From: Pseudomonadota bacterium
Lineage (GTDB): Bacteria > Pseudomonadota > Gammaproteobacteria > Burkholderiales > Burkholderiaceae_C
DNA length: 64,000 nt
Assembly: GCA_021819435.1 (NCBI GenBank)
Contig: JAKARB010000010.1
Span: 62,001-126,000 of the forward strand
Direction of reading: 5' to 3'
Part shown: piece after piece, positions 9,279-20,138 of the stretch
Layout of the letters: each line of letters opens with the position of its first letter
How positions within the stretch are numbered: position 1 is the first letter of the stretch
Made by a program: the position numbers and the translations under genes
Notes under the pieces: model-generated
What the model saw: the letters and a program-made list of their open reading frames with translations, nothing else
What the model was told of the DNA's origin: nothing
Databases searched by the model: none

Positions 9279-11141
9279 ATGCTCTGGTCTTCCATCAACC
9301 GCCAACTCGACCGCCTGCGCCCCAAGCGCCAGGCGGTCGTTTTGTTGGCGGACGCCTGCCTGATCCTGCTGGCCTGGCACCTCACCTACCTCTTTCGCAT
9401 GGGGGTGGAGCGCTGGCTGCACGAGCGCCCCTCGTATGACTGGGCCGTGATCCTGGGCGTCATCGCCATCTACAGCGTGCTGTCCTGGGCGGCGGGCGTG
9501 CCACGGGCAGCTTGGCGCTACGTCAGCTTCCCCGACATCAGCCGCCTGGGCTGGGTCTGCCTGGGCGCCGGCCTCACCAGCGCCGTCATCGTGCTCATGG
9601 CCCAGTTGGTCGAGGTGCCGCGCGCGGTGCTGGCCCTGCACCCGCTGTTCTCGCTGACGCTGTTGTCCATCGGCCGCATGGCGGTGCGCATGCTCAGTGA
9701 ATCTTCGCGCGCGCGCCGCGCCGGCGCCTCGGCCAAGGGTCAGCAGGCCCTGGTGCTCGGGGCGGGGGCTGCGGCCAAGCTGCTGATCGCCGGCATCCAG
9801 CACCGGGGCTGGACGGTCGTCGGCCTGCTCGACGATGACCGCCGCAAGCACGGCAGCACGATCTCGGGCGTCACCGTCTGGGGTGGCCTGGAGCTGCTGA
9901 GCGATCCTGACACCCTGCGAGGGGTCACCCACCTCATCCTCGCCATGCCCTCGGCCACGCAGGCCGACCGCAAACGCGCCCTCGATCTCGCCGCCGCCAC
10001 CGGCCTGCCCGTGGTCACCGTGCCCTCGGCCGACGAGCTGCGCGAAGGCCGCTCGCGCATCGACCGCGTGCGCGACATCGAGCCCGAAGACCTGCTGGGC
10101 CGCCAACCCGTCAAGCTCGACGAGAGCGCTGTCTCGTCCCTCATCAGCGGCCAGACCGTGTTCGTGACCGGGGCTGGGGGCTCGATCGGCTCGGAGCTTT
10201 GCCGCCAGATCGCCCGCTTTGGCCCCAGCCGCATCGTGCTGTTCGAGCTCAGCGAATTCGCGCTTTACCAGGTCGAGCAGGAGCTCGGCGAGCAGTTCCC
10301 GCACCTGCCGCTGGTGCGCCTGGTCGGCGACGTGAAGGACATCGGTGCCTTGCGGCGCGCCATGGCCCAGCATCGCCCCGACCTCGTCTTCCATGCGGCG
10401 GCCTACAAGCACGTGCCGCTGATGGAGGACGACAACGCCTGGATCGCGCTGCGCAACAACACCCTGGGCACCTACCTGTGCGCGCAGGCCGCAGCCGAGG
10501 CCGGCGTGCAGCGCTTCGTGCTGATCTCCACCGACAAGGCCGTCAACCCCACCAACGTCATGGGCGCCACCAAGCGCGCCGCCGAGATGGTGGTTTCGCA
10601 CTGGGCGGCGCAGGCGTCGGGCACGCGCTTCATGGCCGTGCGATTCGGCAACGTGCTGGGCTCCAGCGGCAGCGTCATCCCGAAGTTCAAGGAGCAGATC
10701 GCGCGGGGCGGGCCGGTCACCGTCACCCACCCCGAGATCACGCGGTTTTTCATGACCATCCCCGAGGCCGCCCAGCTCGTGCTGCAGGCCGCCGCGCTGG
10801 CCGACACGGGTCAGGTCTTCGTCATGGACATGGGGCAATCGGTCAGGATCGCCGACCTGGCGCGCGAGCTCATCCGCCTGAGCGGACACACCGAAGCCGA
10901 GATCCCCATCGTTTTCAGCGGCTTGCGCCCCGGCGAGAAGCTTTATGAAGAGCTGCTGGCCGATGCCGACACCACGCTGCCGACCCCGCATCCGCGCCTG
11001 CGCCTGGCCCGCCTCAACGGCGAGCTGCCCGCCGACTGGATCGAGCGCCTGCTGACGCTGGCGCGGGACGAGGCCGCCGGCACACCCTCGGTGCTGCGGG
11101 CTCGGCTGCATCAACTGGTGCCCGAGTACGCTCCTCGCTGA
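9279..11141 (+). CDS. polysaccharide biosynthesis nucleoside-diphosphate sugar epimerase/dehydratase (CapD/WbpM-like)
   Basis: N-terminal TM segments, then VFVTGAGGSIGSELCRQI, STDKAVNPTNVMGATKR and FSGLRPGEKLYEELL. Confidence 0.9.
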   Translation: MLWSSINRQLDRLRPKRQAVVLLADACLILLAWHLTYLFRMGVERWLHERPSYDWAVILGVIAIYSVLSWAAGVPRAAWRYVSFPDISRLGWVCLGAGLTSAVIVLMAQLVEVPRAVLALHPLFSLTLLSIGRMAVRMLSESSRARRAGASAKGQQALVLGAGAAAKLLIAGIQHRGWTVVGLLDDDRRKHGSTISGVTVWGGLELLSDPDTLRGVTHLILAMPSATQADRKRALDLAAATGLPVVTVPSADELREGRSRIDRVRDIEPEDLLGRQPVKLDESAVSSLISGQTVFVTGAGGSIGSELCRQIARFGPSRIVLFELSEFALYQVEQELGEQFPHLPLVRLVGDVKDIGALRRAMAQHRPDLVFHAAAYKHVPLMEDDNAWIALRNNTLGTYLCAQAAAEAGVQRFVLISTDKAVNPTNVMGATKRAAEMVVSHWAAQASGTRFMAVRFGNVLGSSGSVIPKFKEQIARGGPVTVTHPEITRFFMTIPEAAQLVLQAAALADTGQVFVMDMGQSVRIADLARELIRLSGHTEAEIPIVFSGLRPGEKLYEELLADADTTLPTPHPRLRLARLNGELPADWIERLLTLARDEAAGTPSVLRARLHQLVPEYAPR

Positions 11142-11318
11142 ACGCCCGCACCGAAGCGTCGCGTCGGTCCGCCTGGGGTGAACCCATGGGGTCGGGCTGT
11201 GGCCGATTCGATTCAATCCCGTCATCTGGGCCCTGACAAGCGCCTTGATCGCCTGCAGAAGGCACTTGGCACACCCTATACTGCCTCCCACACTGTGAAC
11301 GTGGGCCTCACTCCTGCC

Positions 11319-12875
11319 ATGACTTCCAAAATCAAGATTGCCGGTTGGGTTGCGCTGGGCGCGCTCGCCGGCGGCCTGACCACCCTGCAATTCGGCGCGA
11401 CCGCTCGCAACACGGTGTCGCCACTCCCGCTGGAAGAGATGCAGCAGCTCGCGGCGGTCTTCGGCATGATCAAGACCGACTACGTCGAGCCCGTCGACGA
11501 GAAAAAGCTCATCAGCGACGCCATCGGCGGCATGGTCTCGGGGCTGGACCCGCACTCGGTTTACTTCGACAAGACCACGTTCAAGGAATTCCGCGAAGGC
11601 ACCACCGGCAAGTTCGTCGGCGTGGGCATCGAGATCGGCATGGAAGACGGCCTGGTCAAGATCGTCTCCCCGATCGAAGGCTCGCCTGCCTTCCGCGCCG
11701 GCCTCAAGTCGGGTGACCTCATCACCAAGATCGACGACACCTTCGTCAAGGGCCTGACCATGGACCAGGCCGTCAAGCGCATGCGCGGCGAGCCCAACAC
11801 CAAGGTCGTGCTGACGGTGTTCCGCAAGTCCGAGAACCGCAGCTTCCCCGTCACCATCGTGCGCGAGGAAATCCGCGTGCAGTCGGTGCGCGCCAAGATC
11901 ATCGAGCCGGGCTACGGCTGGGTCCGCGTCAGCCAGTTCCAGGACCGCACGGTCGAGGACTTCGTCGCCAAGGTCAACGCCCTCTACAAGGAAGACCCCA
12001 AGCTCAAGGGCCTGGTGCTCGACCTGCGCAACGACCCGGGTGGCCTGCTCGAAGGCGCCATCGCCATCTCGGCGGCCTTCCTGCCCAAGGACGTGACCGT
12101 GGTGTCCACCAACGGCCAGTTGCCTGAATCCAAGGCCATCTTCAAGGCTCGCCCCGAGGATTACACCCGTCGCTTCGGCACCGACCCGCTGGCCAAGCTG
12201 CCCGCCGCGCTCAAGACCGTGCCGCTGGTGGTGCTGGTCAACGAAGGTTCGGCTTCGGCTTCCGAGATCGTGTCAGGCGCGTTGCAGGACCACCAACGAG
12301 CCATCATCATGGGCGGTCAGACCTTCGGCAAGGGCTCGGTGCAGACCGTGCGCCAGCTCACCGCCGAAACCGCGCTGAAGATCACCACCGCGCGCTACTA
12401 CACCCCGAGTGGTCGCTCCATCCAGGCGCGAGGCATCGTGCCCGATGTGATGGTCGATGAAACCGAAGAGGGCAACGTCTACGCCGCGCTGCGCGTGCGC
12501 GAAGCCGACCTGGAAAAGCACATCACCTCCGGCCAGGGCAAGGAAGAAAAAGACGCCGCCCGCGAGAAGGCCCGCGAGGAAGCCATCAAGAAGCTCGAAG
12601 AGGCCAGCAATGGCAACGGCAATGGCAAGAAGGCCGAAGCGCCCAAGCCGCTGCCGGAGTTCGGCAGCACCGATGACTTCCCGCTGCGCCAGGCCTTGAA
12701 CAAGCTGCAGGGCAAGCCCGTGGCGGTGTCCAAGACCATGACCGAACGCAAGGTCGAAGGCGCTGCTGCCCAGGGTGATGCGGCTTCCGCGCCCGTGGCG
12801 CCGGCTGCATCTGGGCCTGTGTCTGCGCCAGCATCGGCCCCAGCGCCGGCCTCGGCTCCCGCCAGCACCCGCTGA
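11319..12875 (+). CDS. ctpA: S41 family C-terminal processing peptidase
   Basis: PDZ region, DLRNDPGGLLEGAI, NEGSASASEIVSGALQDHQRA catalytic Ser motif, GKGSVQT. Confidence 0.92.
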   Translation: MTSKIKIAGWVALGALAGGLTTLQFGATARNTVSPLPLEEMQQLAAVFGMIKTDYVEPVDEKKLISDAIGGMVSGLDPHSVYFDKTTFKEFREGTTGKFVGVGIEIGMEDGLVKIVSPIEGSPAFRAGLKSGDLITKIDDTFVKGLTMDQAVKRMRGEPNTKVVLTVFRKSENRSFPVTIVREEIRVQSVRAKIIEPGYGWVRVSQFQDRTVEDFVAKVNALYKEDPKLKGLVLDLRNDPGGLLEGAIAISAAFLPKDVTVVSTNGQLPESKAIFKARPEDYTRRFGTDPLAKLPAALKTVPLVVLVNEGSASASEIVSGALQDHQRAIIMGGQTFGKGSVQTVRQLTAETALKITTARYYTPSGRSIQARGIVPDVMVDETEEGNVYAALRVREADLEKHITSGQGKEEKDAAREKAREEAIKKLEEASNGNGNGKKAEAPKPLPEFGSTDDFPLRQALNKLQGKPVAVSKTMTERKVEGAAAQGDAASAPVAPAASGPVSAPASAPAPASAPASTR

Positions 12876-12920
12876 CCCTGCCTGGTTGCCCGGCCTCGGC
12901 CGGGCGCTGGGCCGCTTGCC

Positions 12921-13724
12921 GTGCAAGACGAACAGGAACTCCGCTACAGCCGCCACCTGCTGCTCGACGAATGGTCCGAAGCAGCCCAGGAGCGGCTGTT
13001 GCGTTCACACGCTGTCGTCATCGGGGCCGGGGGGCTGGGCGCGCCTGCCTTGATGTACCTGGCCGCCGCCGGCGTGGGCCGCATCACCGTGGTCGACTCG
13101 GACACCGTCGAGCTCAGCAACCTGCAACGCCAGATCGCGCACACCACGGCCAGCGTCGGGCAGGCCAAGGTCGAGTCGGCGGCTCGCACGCTGGCGGCGC
13201 TCAACCCGGACGTGAACGTGCGCACCTTCGCGCAGTCCGCCGATGAGGTCTGGCTGGCCACCCACCTGCCGGGCGCCGACGTGGTGCTCGACTGCACCGA
13301 CGCCTTCGCCACCCGCCAGCGCATCAATCGCGCGGCCTGGGCGGCGGGCGTGCCGCTGGTCTCGGCCTCGGCGCTGCGCTGGGACGGCCAGCTCAGCGTC
13401 TTCGATCCGCGCGATCCGCAGAGCCCTTGCTACGCCTGCCTCTTCCCGCCCGAGCCAGCGCCTCAGGAAACGCGCTGTGCGTTGATGGGGGTGTTTGCGC
13501 CCCTTGTCGGCCAGATGGGCGTCATGCAGGCTGGCGAAGCCATCAGGCTGCTGGCCGGGCTGACGGGACCTGCTGGCAGCGCTGTCGCCCATCGCTCGCT
13601 CACCGGCGTGCTGCACATGGTCGATGGCCGCGACGGCAGCGTCACCCGCTTGCGCGTCAAGCGTCAGCCCGGTTGTTCGGTCTGCGGTGGCACCCACCCG
13701 ACGCTGGCGAACGCAACGGCCTGA
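12921..13724 (+). CDS. moeB: molybdopterin-synthase adenylyltransferase (HesA/MoeB/ThiF family)
   Basis: RYSRHLLLDEW; VIGAGGLGAPALMYLAAAGVG; SNLQRQIAHTTASVG. Confidence 0.9.
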   Translation: MQDEQELRYSRHLLLDEWSEAAQERLLRSHAVVIGAGGLGAPALMYLAAAGVGRITVVDSDTVELSNLQRQIAHTTASVGQAKVESAARTLAALNPDVNVRTFAQSADEVWLATHLPGADVVLDCTDAFATRQRINRAAWAAGVPLVSASALRWDGQLSVFDPRDPQSPCYACLFPPEPAPQETRCALMGVFAPLVGQMGVMQAGEAIRLLAGLTGPAGSAVAHRSLTGVLHMVDGRDGSVTRLRVKRQPGCSVCGGTHPTLANATA

Positions 13725-13881
13725 GCGGTGCGGCCCTTCGAGGGGCAGCCACGGGCGGGCCAGCGGAGTCGCGTCGCCGCAACTCCGCCTGCTTGAGCGG
13801 CCTTTTCCTCGCCTGAGGCCAAAGACATCGGCTCATACTGGCCTTCAGGCCCCATGAGGGGCGAGACCAGGATCGCCGAGC

Positions 13882-14787
13882 ATGAACAACCCCAAGGAAC
13901 TGCGCGAACGCAATTTCCCCACCGCCGGGCAGGACGCCGAGGCCGCCGCCAAGTCACCCTTGTATGGTGGCCCGGACAGCAGCTACGCGCTGGCGTTCAC
14001 CGACATGGACTTCCTGCTGGGCCCAGAGATGCGGCCGGTGCGCATGCAGCTGGAGCTGCTCAAGCCCGAGCTCATCCAGCGCGAGGAGAACATCGAGTCG
14101 ACCATCGTCGTTTTCGGCAGCGCGCGCATCCTGCCGGCCGATGTGGCCCGCGAACGCCTTGACGAAGCCGAGTCCTTGCCGCCTGGCAGCGCCCGCGAGC
14201 AGGCCATCCGCGCAGCCAAGCGCCTGCTCGGCATGTCGCGCTTTTATGAAGAGGCGCGCCGCTTCGCCAGCCTCGTCACCGAGCATTCGGCTCGGTTGGA
14301 GCACCCGATCTACGTCGTCACCGGCGGCGGCCCCGGCATCATGGAAGCGGGCAACCGGGGCGCGCACGAGGTGGGTGGCAAGAGCATCGGCCTGAACATC
14401 GTGCTGCCCCACGAGCAGGAGCCCAACCCCTACATCACGCCCAGGCTGTGCTTCCAGTTCCACTACTTCGCGCTGCGCAAGATGCACTTCCTGATGCGTT
14501 CGGTGGCGCTGGTGTGCTTCCCAGGCGGCTTCGGCACGCTCGATGAACTCTTCGAGACGCTGACCCTGATCCAGACCGGCAAGTGCCGCAAGCGCCCCGT
14601 GCTGCTGTTCGGACGCGAGTTCTGGACCAAGCTCATCAACTTCGAGCACCTGGTTGAGACCGGCATGATCAGCCCGGAAGACGTGGACCTGTTCCGCTTT
14701 GTCGAGACCGCCGACGAGGCCTGGTCGACCCTGCAGCAGCTCTACGGCTTGGGGCAACCCGATGCCGATTCGGCTTGCGGCTGGTGA
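13882..14787 (+). CDS. TIGR00730 / LOG family Rossmann-fold protein
   Basis: VVTGGGPGIMEAGNRGAHEVGGKSIGLNI and CFPGGFGTLDELFETLTLIQTGK (PGGxGTxxE). Confidence 0.88.
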   Translation: MNNPKELRERNFPTAGQDAEAAAKSPLYGGPDSSYALAFTDMDFLLGPEMRPVRMQLELLKPELIQREENIESTIVVFGSARILPADVARERLDEAESLPPGSAREQAIRAAKRLLGMSRFYEEARRFASLVTEHSARLEHPIYVVTGGGPGIMEAGNRGAHEVGGKSIGLNIVLPHEQEPNPYITPRLCFQFHYFALRKMHFLMRSVALVCFPGGFGTLDELFETLTLIQTGKCRKRPVLLFGREFWTKLINFEHLVETGMISPEDVDLFRFVETADEAWSTLQQLYGLGQPDADSACGW

Positions 14788-14825
14788 CGGCTCGCCAAGG
14801 ATTGCCGCTTTCAGGCGCCGACCGA

Positions 14826-16147
14826 TGTCCACAAACGCACCCGCTTCGCACGATGCTGCTAACTTGCGGCATGGGGCAACGGCCGCGTCGAACATGAGCA
14901 AGCCTGGCAAGACCGCACTGATCCTGACTGGTGGGGGCGCGCGCGCCGCTTACCAGGTCGGTGTGTTGCAGGCTTTGCAGCTCATCCGTCGCGATGCGGG
15001 TGAGAAGCGCCGAACCAGCCCGTTTCGCATCATCTGCGGCACATCGGCGGGCGCGCTCAACGGCATGGCGCTGGCCAGCCGGGCCGACCACTACGACCTG
15101 GCTTTGCGCGCGATGGTCGAGGTCTGGCGCGATTTCCGCACCGAGCAGGTCTACCGCTCTGATTCATTCGGTGTCATCCAAAGTGGCGCCAAGTGGCTGA
15201 CCTTGTTCTCGCTCGGCTGGGCCGTGGCGCGGTGGCGCAAGGCCCGCCCGCGTTCGCTGCTCGACAACGAGCCCCTGCGCGAGCTGCTGCCTCACCTCTT
15301 CGACATGGAGCGCCTGCCCGAGCTGATGGCCAATGGCCACATCGACGCGGTGGCCGTCACCGGGTCGAGCTACACCAGTGGCGAGCACGTCACCTACTAC
15401 GACAGCGCAGAACCCATCGAGCCCTGGACGCGTTCGCAGCGCCTGGCCGTGCGCTCGCGCCTCACGCTCGACCACCTGATGGCCTCGTCGGCCATCCCCT
15501 TCGTCTTCCCCGCCGTCAAACTCGACGTGCAGGGCCGGCCGCACTACCTGGGTGATGGCTCCATGCGCCAGGCAGCACCCATCTCGCCGGCCATCCACCT
15601 GGGCGCCGACCGCATCCTCGTGGTGGGTGCCGGGCGCCTGCACGAGCCGCAGGCTGCGAGGCCCATGGCCACCGAATACCCCAACCTGGCGCAGATCGCC
15701 GGCCACGCGATGTCCAGCATCTTCCTGGACGCGCTGGCTGTGGACATCGAGCGCATGCAGCGCGTCAACAGCACGCTCAAGCTGCTCACACCCGAGCAGC
15801 GCGAGAAGACCGAACTGCGCCCGGTCGACATCCTCGTCATCGCGCCAAGCCAGCGCATCGACGACATCGCCGCGCGCCACCTGTGGGCGCTGCCACCGGC
15901 CGTGCGCGCCATGCTGCGCGCTGTCGGTGTGTATGGCACGGGCCGCAGCGCGCGGGGCACGGCGCTGGCCAGCTATTTGCTGTTCGAGTCGTCGTTCACC
16001 CGCGAGCTCATCCACCTGGGTTTCACCGACGCGCTGGCCAAGCGCGACGAAGTCGTGAGCTTCTTCGGCTGGGGGCAAGACAGCGGTGGGCAGCCCGATG
16101 CAGCCGACACGGCTGCCAGCCCGCTGGAAAACGAAGCCGTCTGCTGA
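14826..16147 (+). CDS. patatin-like phospholipase family protein
   Basis: LILTGGGARAAYQVGVLQAL; GTSAGALNG (GXSXG); LGDGSMRQAAPISPAI (DG). Confidence 0.9.
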
Positions 16148-16154
16148 CGCAGCA

Positions 16155-16193
16155 CAAGGATTCCCAACAAGGAGCCCCGACAAGGGGCCCCTT
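16155..16193. terminator. putative bidirectional rho-independent terminator between convergent genes
   Basis: aaggagccccgacaaggggcccctttc hairpin with one mismatch and a short T-run, between convergent CDSs. Confidence 0.5.
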
Positions 16194-17297
16194 TCAGGCG
16201 AACACCCAGAGCTGCTCGGGCGGGATCTCGACCCAGCGGGGCCCGGCAGGCAAGGGTTCGGCGCCATGCGCACGCACCATGGTCTGGCCGTTGTCCAGCA
16301 CGTACTCCCAACGGTCGCCCAGGTACATCGAGGTCACCAGATCCATTGGCAGGCGGTTGCGGCCCGGGCCATCGGCAAGCTTCACGCGCTCGACGCGGAT
16401 CACGCCCGTGGCCTCGCCGCCAGCAGGCCCCGAGGATGTGCCGCGCTGGCGTCCCCACAGCGGATGCTCGCCGATGCGGATGCAGATGCCGTCCTCGCCG
16501 CGCTCCTCAATGCGTCCCTTGAAGGTGTTGTTCGTGCCCATGAAGCCGGCGGCGAACAAGGAGGTCGGGTGCGAGTACATCTCGGTCGGCGTGCCTTGCT
16601 GTTCGATCTTGCCGCCATTGAGCAGCAGGATGCGGTCGGACATCGCCATCGCCTCGCCCTGGTCGTGCGTCACCACCAGCGCCGACAGCTGCAGTTTGAT
16701 GATGAGCTCGCGCAGCCAGGCGCGGGCTTCCTCGCGCAGCTTGGCGTCGAGGTTGGACAAGGGCTCGTCCAGCAGGATCACCGGTGGGTTGTAGACCAGC
16801 GCCCGCGCGATCGCCACGCGCTGCTGCTGTCCACCTGAGAGCTGATGCGGGAAGCGCTCGGCCAGGTGCGCCAGGCCCAGGTTCTTGAGCGCGTCGCTGA
16901 CGCGGTCGTGGATGTCCTTCGTGGTGGTCTTGCGCAGCTTCAGGCCATAGGCCACGTTGTCGAACACCGTCTTGTGCGGCCACAGCGCGTAGCTCTGGAA
17001 CACCAGGCCCAGGTTGCGGCCCTCGGCGGGCACCTCGACGCCCGTCTGTCCGTTGAAGACGGCCTGGCCCGCGATCTCGATCTGGCCGGCGTGCGGCTGC
17101 TCCAAGCCGGCCACGGCGCGCAGCAGCGTGGTCTTGCCGCTGCCCGAGGGGCCCAGCAGCGAGATTACCTCGCCGCGCCGCAGCTCCAGCGACACGCCCT
17201 TGAGGATGGGGTTGTCGCCATAAGCGAGTTCCAGGTTCTGCACGCGCAGCACGGACGGGATGGTGGAGAGGGTGTTCATGGTTTTCACCTCAGTCAT
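16194..17297 (-). CDS. ABC transporter ATP-binding protein (Fe3+/FbpC-like)
   Basis: Walker A GPSGSGKTT, LSGGQQQRVAIARAL signature, Walker B ILLDEP; start could also be 17279. Confidence 0.9.
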   Translation of the reverse strand: MTEVKTMNTLSTIPSVLRVQNLELAYGDNPILKGVSLELRRGEVISLLGPSGSGKTTLLRAVAGLEQPHAGQIEIAGQAVFNGQTGVEVPAEGRNLGLVFQSYALWPHKTVFDNVAYGLKLRKTTTKDIHDRVSDALKNLGLAHLAERFPHQLSGGQQQRVAIARALVYNPPVILLDEPLSNLDAKLREEARAWLRELIIKLQLSALVVTHDQGEAMAMSDRILLLNGGKIEQQGTPTEMYSHPTSLFAAGFMGTNNTFKGRIEERGEDGICIRIGEHPLWGRQRGTSSGPAGGEATGVIRVERVKLADGPGRNRLPMDLVTSMYLGDRWEYVLDNGQTMVRAHGAEPLPAGPRWVEIPPEQLWVFA

Positions 17298-19023
17298 GGA
17301 GCTTGACGCCGAAGCGCAGGGCGATGGCCAGGCCGAAGCCGACCAGCACGATGTTGATCAGGGAGAGCGCGGCCACGATCTCGACGGCGCCCGCCGCCAT
17401 CAGCGAGACCAGCACGGAGCCGATGACCTCGGTGCCCGGCGACAGCAGGTAGACGCCGGTCGAGTACTCGCGCTCGAAGATCATGAAGATCAGCAGCCAG
17501 GAGGCGAGCAGGCCGTTGCGGATCAGGGGCAGGGTCACGTCGGTGATGACGCGGCGCGGGCTGGCCCCGGTCAGGCGCGCGGCTTCTTCCAGCTCGGGGC
17601 TGACTTGCAGCAGGGCGCTCTGGATGAGGCGCATGCCGTAGGCCAGCCAAACCACCGTGTACGCCACCCAGATGCTCACCAGCGTGCTGCGCGCCGGCTG
17701 CAAGAAGGGCACGAACAGGAAGACCCAGAAGATGGCCAGGCCAGCCAGCAGACCGGGGATCGCGCGCGGTGTCATGACCAGGTAATCGACCACGCGGACC
17801 AGGCCGTCGTGCTTGCGGTGCGCCACCAGCCCGACGGCGGTGTAGCAGGCCACGGCCAGCCCGCCACCCACCGTGCCGATCAGCACCGAGTTGACGATGG
17901 CGCGCACCATGGTGCTGTCTTCGAACACCGCGCGGAAGTTGTCCAGCGTCAGCACCTCGAGGACGTTGACGCCTTCGCCCCATGTCGAAACGAAGGCACG
18001 CAGCGTCACGCCCGCCAGCGGCACCAGCACCGTGAACAGCAACCACACACTCACCAGGCCCAGCGCCAGGTGCTTCCACTTGCCCAGCATCAGCGGGCGC
18101 TGGCGCGCGGCCTTGCCCTTGATGCTCGCGTAGCGGTTGGCGTGCTTGAGCAGAGCGCGTTGCAGCAGCACCAGCGGCAGCGTCACCGCGATGATGCACA
18201 CGGCCACGGCCGCCATCAGCTGATAGGCGGGCGTGCCCAGCTTGCTGGCCAGCTTGTACAGGTAGGTCGTCAGCACCAGGTGGCCTTCGGGGTCGCCCAG
18301 CACCAGCGGCAGGCCGAAGATTTCGAAGCCCAGGAAGAAGATCAGCACGCCGACGTACAGAAGGGCCGGGGCCACCATCGGCACACTCACGTGCCACGCC
18401 ACCTTGAACGGGTGGGCGCCGCAGATGCGCGCGGCCTCTTCCACATCGGAGCCCAGGTTGCGCAGCGCCGACGATGCATAGAGGTACACGTGCGGCACGT
18501 GTGTCAGCCCCGCCACCACGGCGATCGCGAACAGGGAATAGATGTTCCAGGGCACGGTGCCGAACACGTGCTGCGCCCACAGCGAGATGAAGCCCACCGG
18601 CCCCATGGCGACCACGTAGCCGAAGGCCAGCACCACGGGTGAGATGAACACCGGCACCAGCAGCAGCGGCTCCAGCCAGCGCCGCCCTGGCAGGTCGGTG
18701 CGCACCATCAGGAAGGCCAGCCCCGAGCCCAGCGGGATCGAGATCGCGGCCATGCCCACGGCGATGGCCACCGAGTTGCGCGCCGCGACGTAGAAGTCCT
18801 CATCCGCGAAGATGAAGCGGAAGCTGTCCAGCGTGGCCTGCGCGCCCGGCAGGAAGAAGGCGCCCGACAGCAGGCTCTGATACAGGATCAGCAGCAGCGG
18901 CGTGAGCACCAGCGTGGCCAGCGCGAGGGTGGTGGCCAGGCGCGGAACGCTCCAGGGCAGCAGGCGGCGGGCGCGCACCACCTCGGCCGTGTCGGGATGC
19001 AATGCGGTGGCGTGGTTGTTCAT
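17290..19023 (-). CDS. ABC transporter permease (FbpB-like fused permease)
   Basis: Many TM segments with two permease repeats; start overlaps the binding-protein stop by 4 nt. Confidence 0.9.
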   Translation of the reverse strand: MNNHATALHPDTAEVVRARRLLPWSVPRLATTLALATLVLTPLLLILYQSLLSGAFFLPGAQATLDSFRFIFADEDFYVAARNSVAIAVGMAAISIPLGSGLAFLMVRTDLPGRRWLEPLLLVPVFISPVVLAFGYVVAMGPVGFISLWAQHVFGTVPWNIYSLFAIAVVAGLTHVPHVYLYASSALRNLGSDVEEAARICGAHPFKVAWHVSVPMVAPALLYVGVLIFFLGFEIFGLPLVLGDPEGHLVLTTYLYKLASKLGTPAYQLMAAVAVCIIAVTLPLVLLQRALLKHANRYASIKGKAARQRPLMLGKWKHLALGLVSVWLLFTVLVPLAGVTLRAFVSTWGEGVNVLEVLTLDNFRAVFEDSTMVRAIVNSVLIGTVGGGLAVACYTAVGLVAHRKHDGLVRVVDYLVMTPRAIPGLLAGLAIFWVFLFVPFLQPARSTLVSIWVAYTVVWLAYGMRLIQSALLQVSPELEEAARLTGASPRRVITDVTLPLIRNGLLASWLLIFMIFEREYSTGVYLLSPGTEVIGSVLVSLMAAGAVEIVAALSLINIVLVGFGLAIALRFGVKLHD

Positions 19024-20135
19024 TTCGGTGCCTTCACGCTGTTCCACTTCTTCAAGAATTCCAGCCGCTTGGACTGGTCAAGGTAGGTCAGCAAGGCCGG
19101 CGCGATGGGGATGGGCTTGATCGCGTTGCCGAGCCTGGCCTGCAGCGAGCTGATGGTGGTTTCGCCCTGAACGTCGCTGCGGATGGCGAACAGATCGGCC
19201 TGGTTGGCGATCAGGGTCTGGCCGCGTTGCGACAGCACGTACTCGAGCCACAGGCGCGCGGCGGCGGGGTGCGCGGCCTGCTTGGCGATGAAGGTCACGC
19301 GGCTGAACACGAGGTTGTAGTCGTTCGTGAACGCCACGCCAATGCTCGGGTCCTTGGCGGCGCGCACCAGCGCATACGAGCCGATCATGTTGTAGCCGAT
19401 CAGGTTCTCGCCCGAGGCGATGCGCTCCAGCATCGTGCCCACCGAGGTCTGCACGCGCATCCCGGTCTGGCCCATGGCGGCGGCCAGCTCCCAGAAGCCC
19501 GCGCTGTTGGCCAGCGCGTCCTGGCTGTGCAGCATGAAGCCGAGGCCGGACTTCTCCGGGTCGTAGGTCGTGACCTTGCCCTTGAGCTTGTCGGCCTTGG
19601 TGCGCAGCAGCTTGGTGAACTCGGCGTGGGTCTTGGGCACGTCGGCCGCATCCAGCAGGCGCTTGTTGTAGACGATGGCGATGGGCTCGAAGGTCGTGCC
19701 GAAGGCCTCGTTTTTCCAGATCGCCCAGGCGGGCAGCTTGCTGGTGTCCGAGAGCTTGTAGGGCTGGGCGTAGCCATCGTTGACCAGCTTGACGGTCTGG
19801 TCCATGGCCGAGGACCACACCACGTCGGCCGAGGCGCCGACCGCGCTCTCCGAGATGAAGCGGTTGTAGACCTCGGTCGAGTTCATGTCGTGGTACTCGA
19901 CCTGCAGGCCCGGGTACATCGACTCGAAGTCCTTGATCAGCGGCGCGACCTGCTTCTGGTCCGTGGTGCTGTAGATCACCAGCTTGCCTTCGGACTTGGC
20001 CTTGGCGATGTCGGCGGAAGACTGCGCGCGCACCGGCGAGGCGATGCCCAGGGCGATCACGGCGGCGGCCAGCGCCAGGGCGCGGCGTTGCGGAGAAGAG
20101 GTCTTCATGGTGGTGGCTCCTCGTTGGGGGTTCAC
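19020..20135 (-). CDS. extracellular substrate-binding protein (iron(III)/FbpA-like family)
   Basis: Signal peptide ending ...VRAQS, then EGKLVIYSTTDQKQVAPLIKDFESMYPGLQVEYHDMNSTEVYNRF. Confidence 0.88.
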   Translation of the reverse strand: MNPQRGATTMKTSSPQRRALALAAAVIALGIASPVRAQSSADIAKAKSEGKLVIYSTTDQKQVAPLIKDFESMYPGLQVEYHDMNSTEVYNRFISESAVGASADVVWSSAMDQTVKLVNDGYAQPYKLSDTSKLPAWAIWKNEAFGTTFEPIAIVYNKRLLDAADVPKTHAEFTKLLRTKADKLKGKVTTYDPEKSGLGFMLHSQDALANSAGFWELAAAMGQTGMRVQTSVGTMLERIASGENLIGYNMIGSYALVRAAKDPSIGVAFTNDYNLVFSRVTFIAKQAAHPAAARLWLEYVLSQRGQTLIANQADLFAIRSDVQGETTISSLQARLGNAIKPIPIAPALLTYLDQSKRLEFLKKWNSVKAPK

Positions 20136-20138
20136 GGG

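Noticed and set aside
9090-11555. 821-aa minus-strand ORF
   Set aside because: Antisense to the CapD-like gene; composition is typical of a shadow ORF with no recognisable domain.
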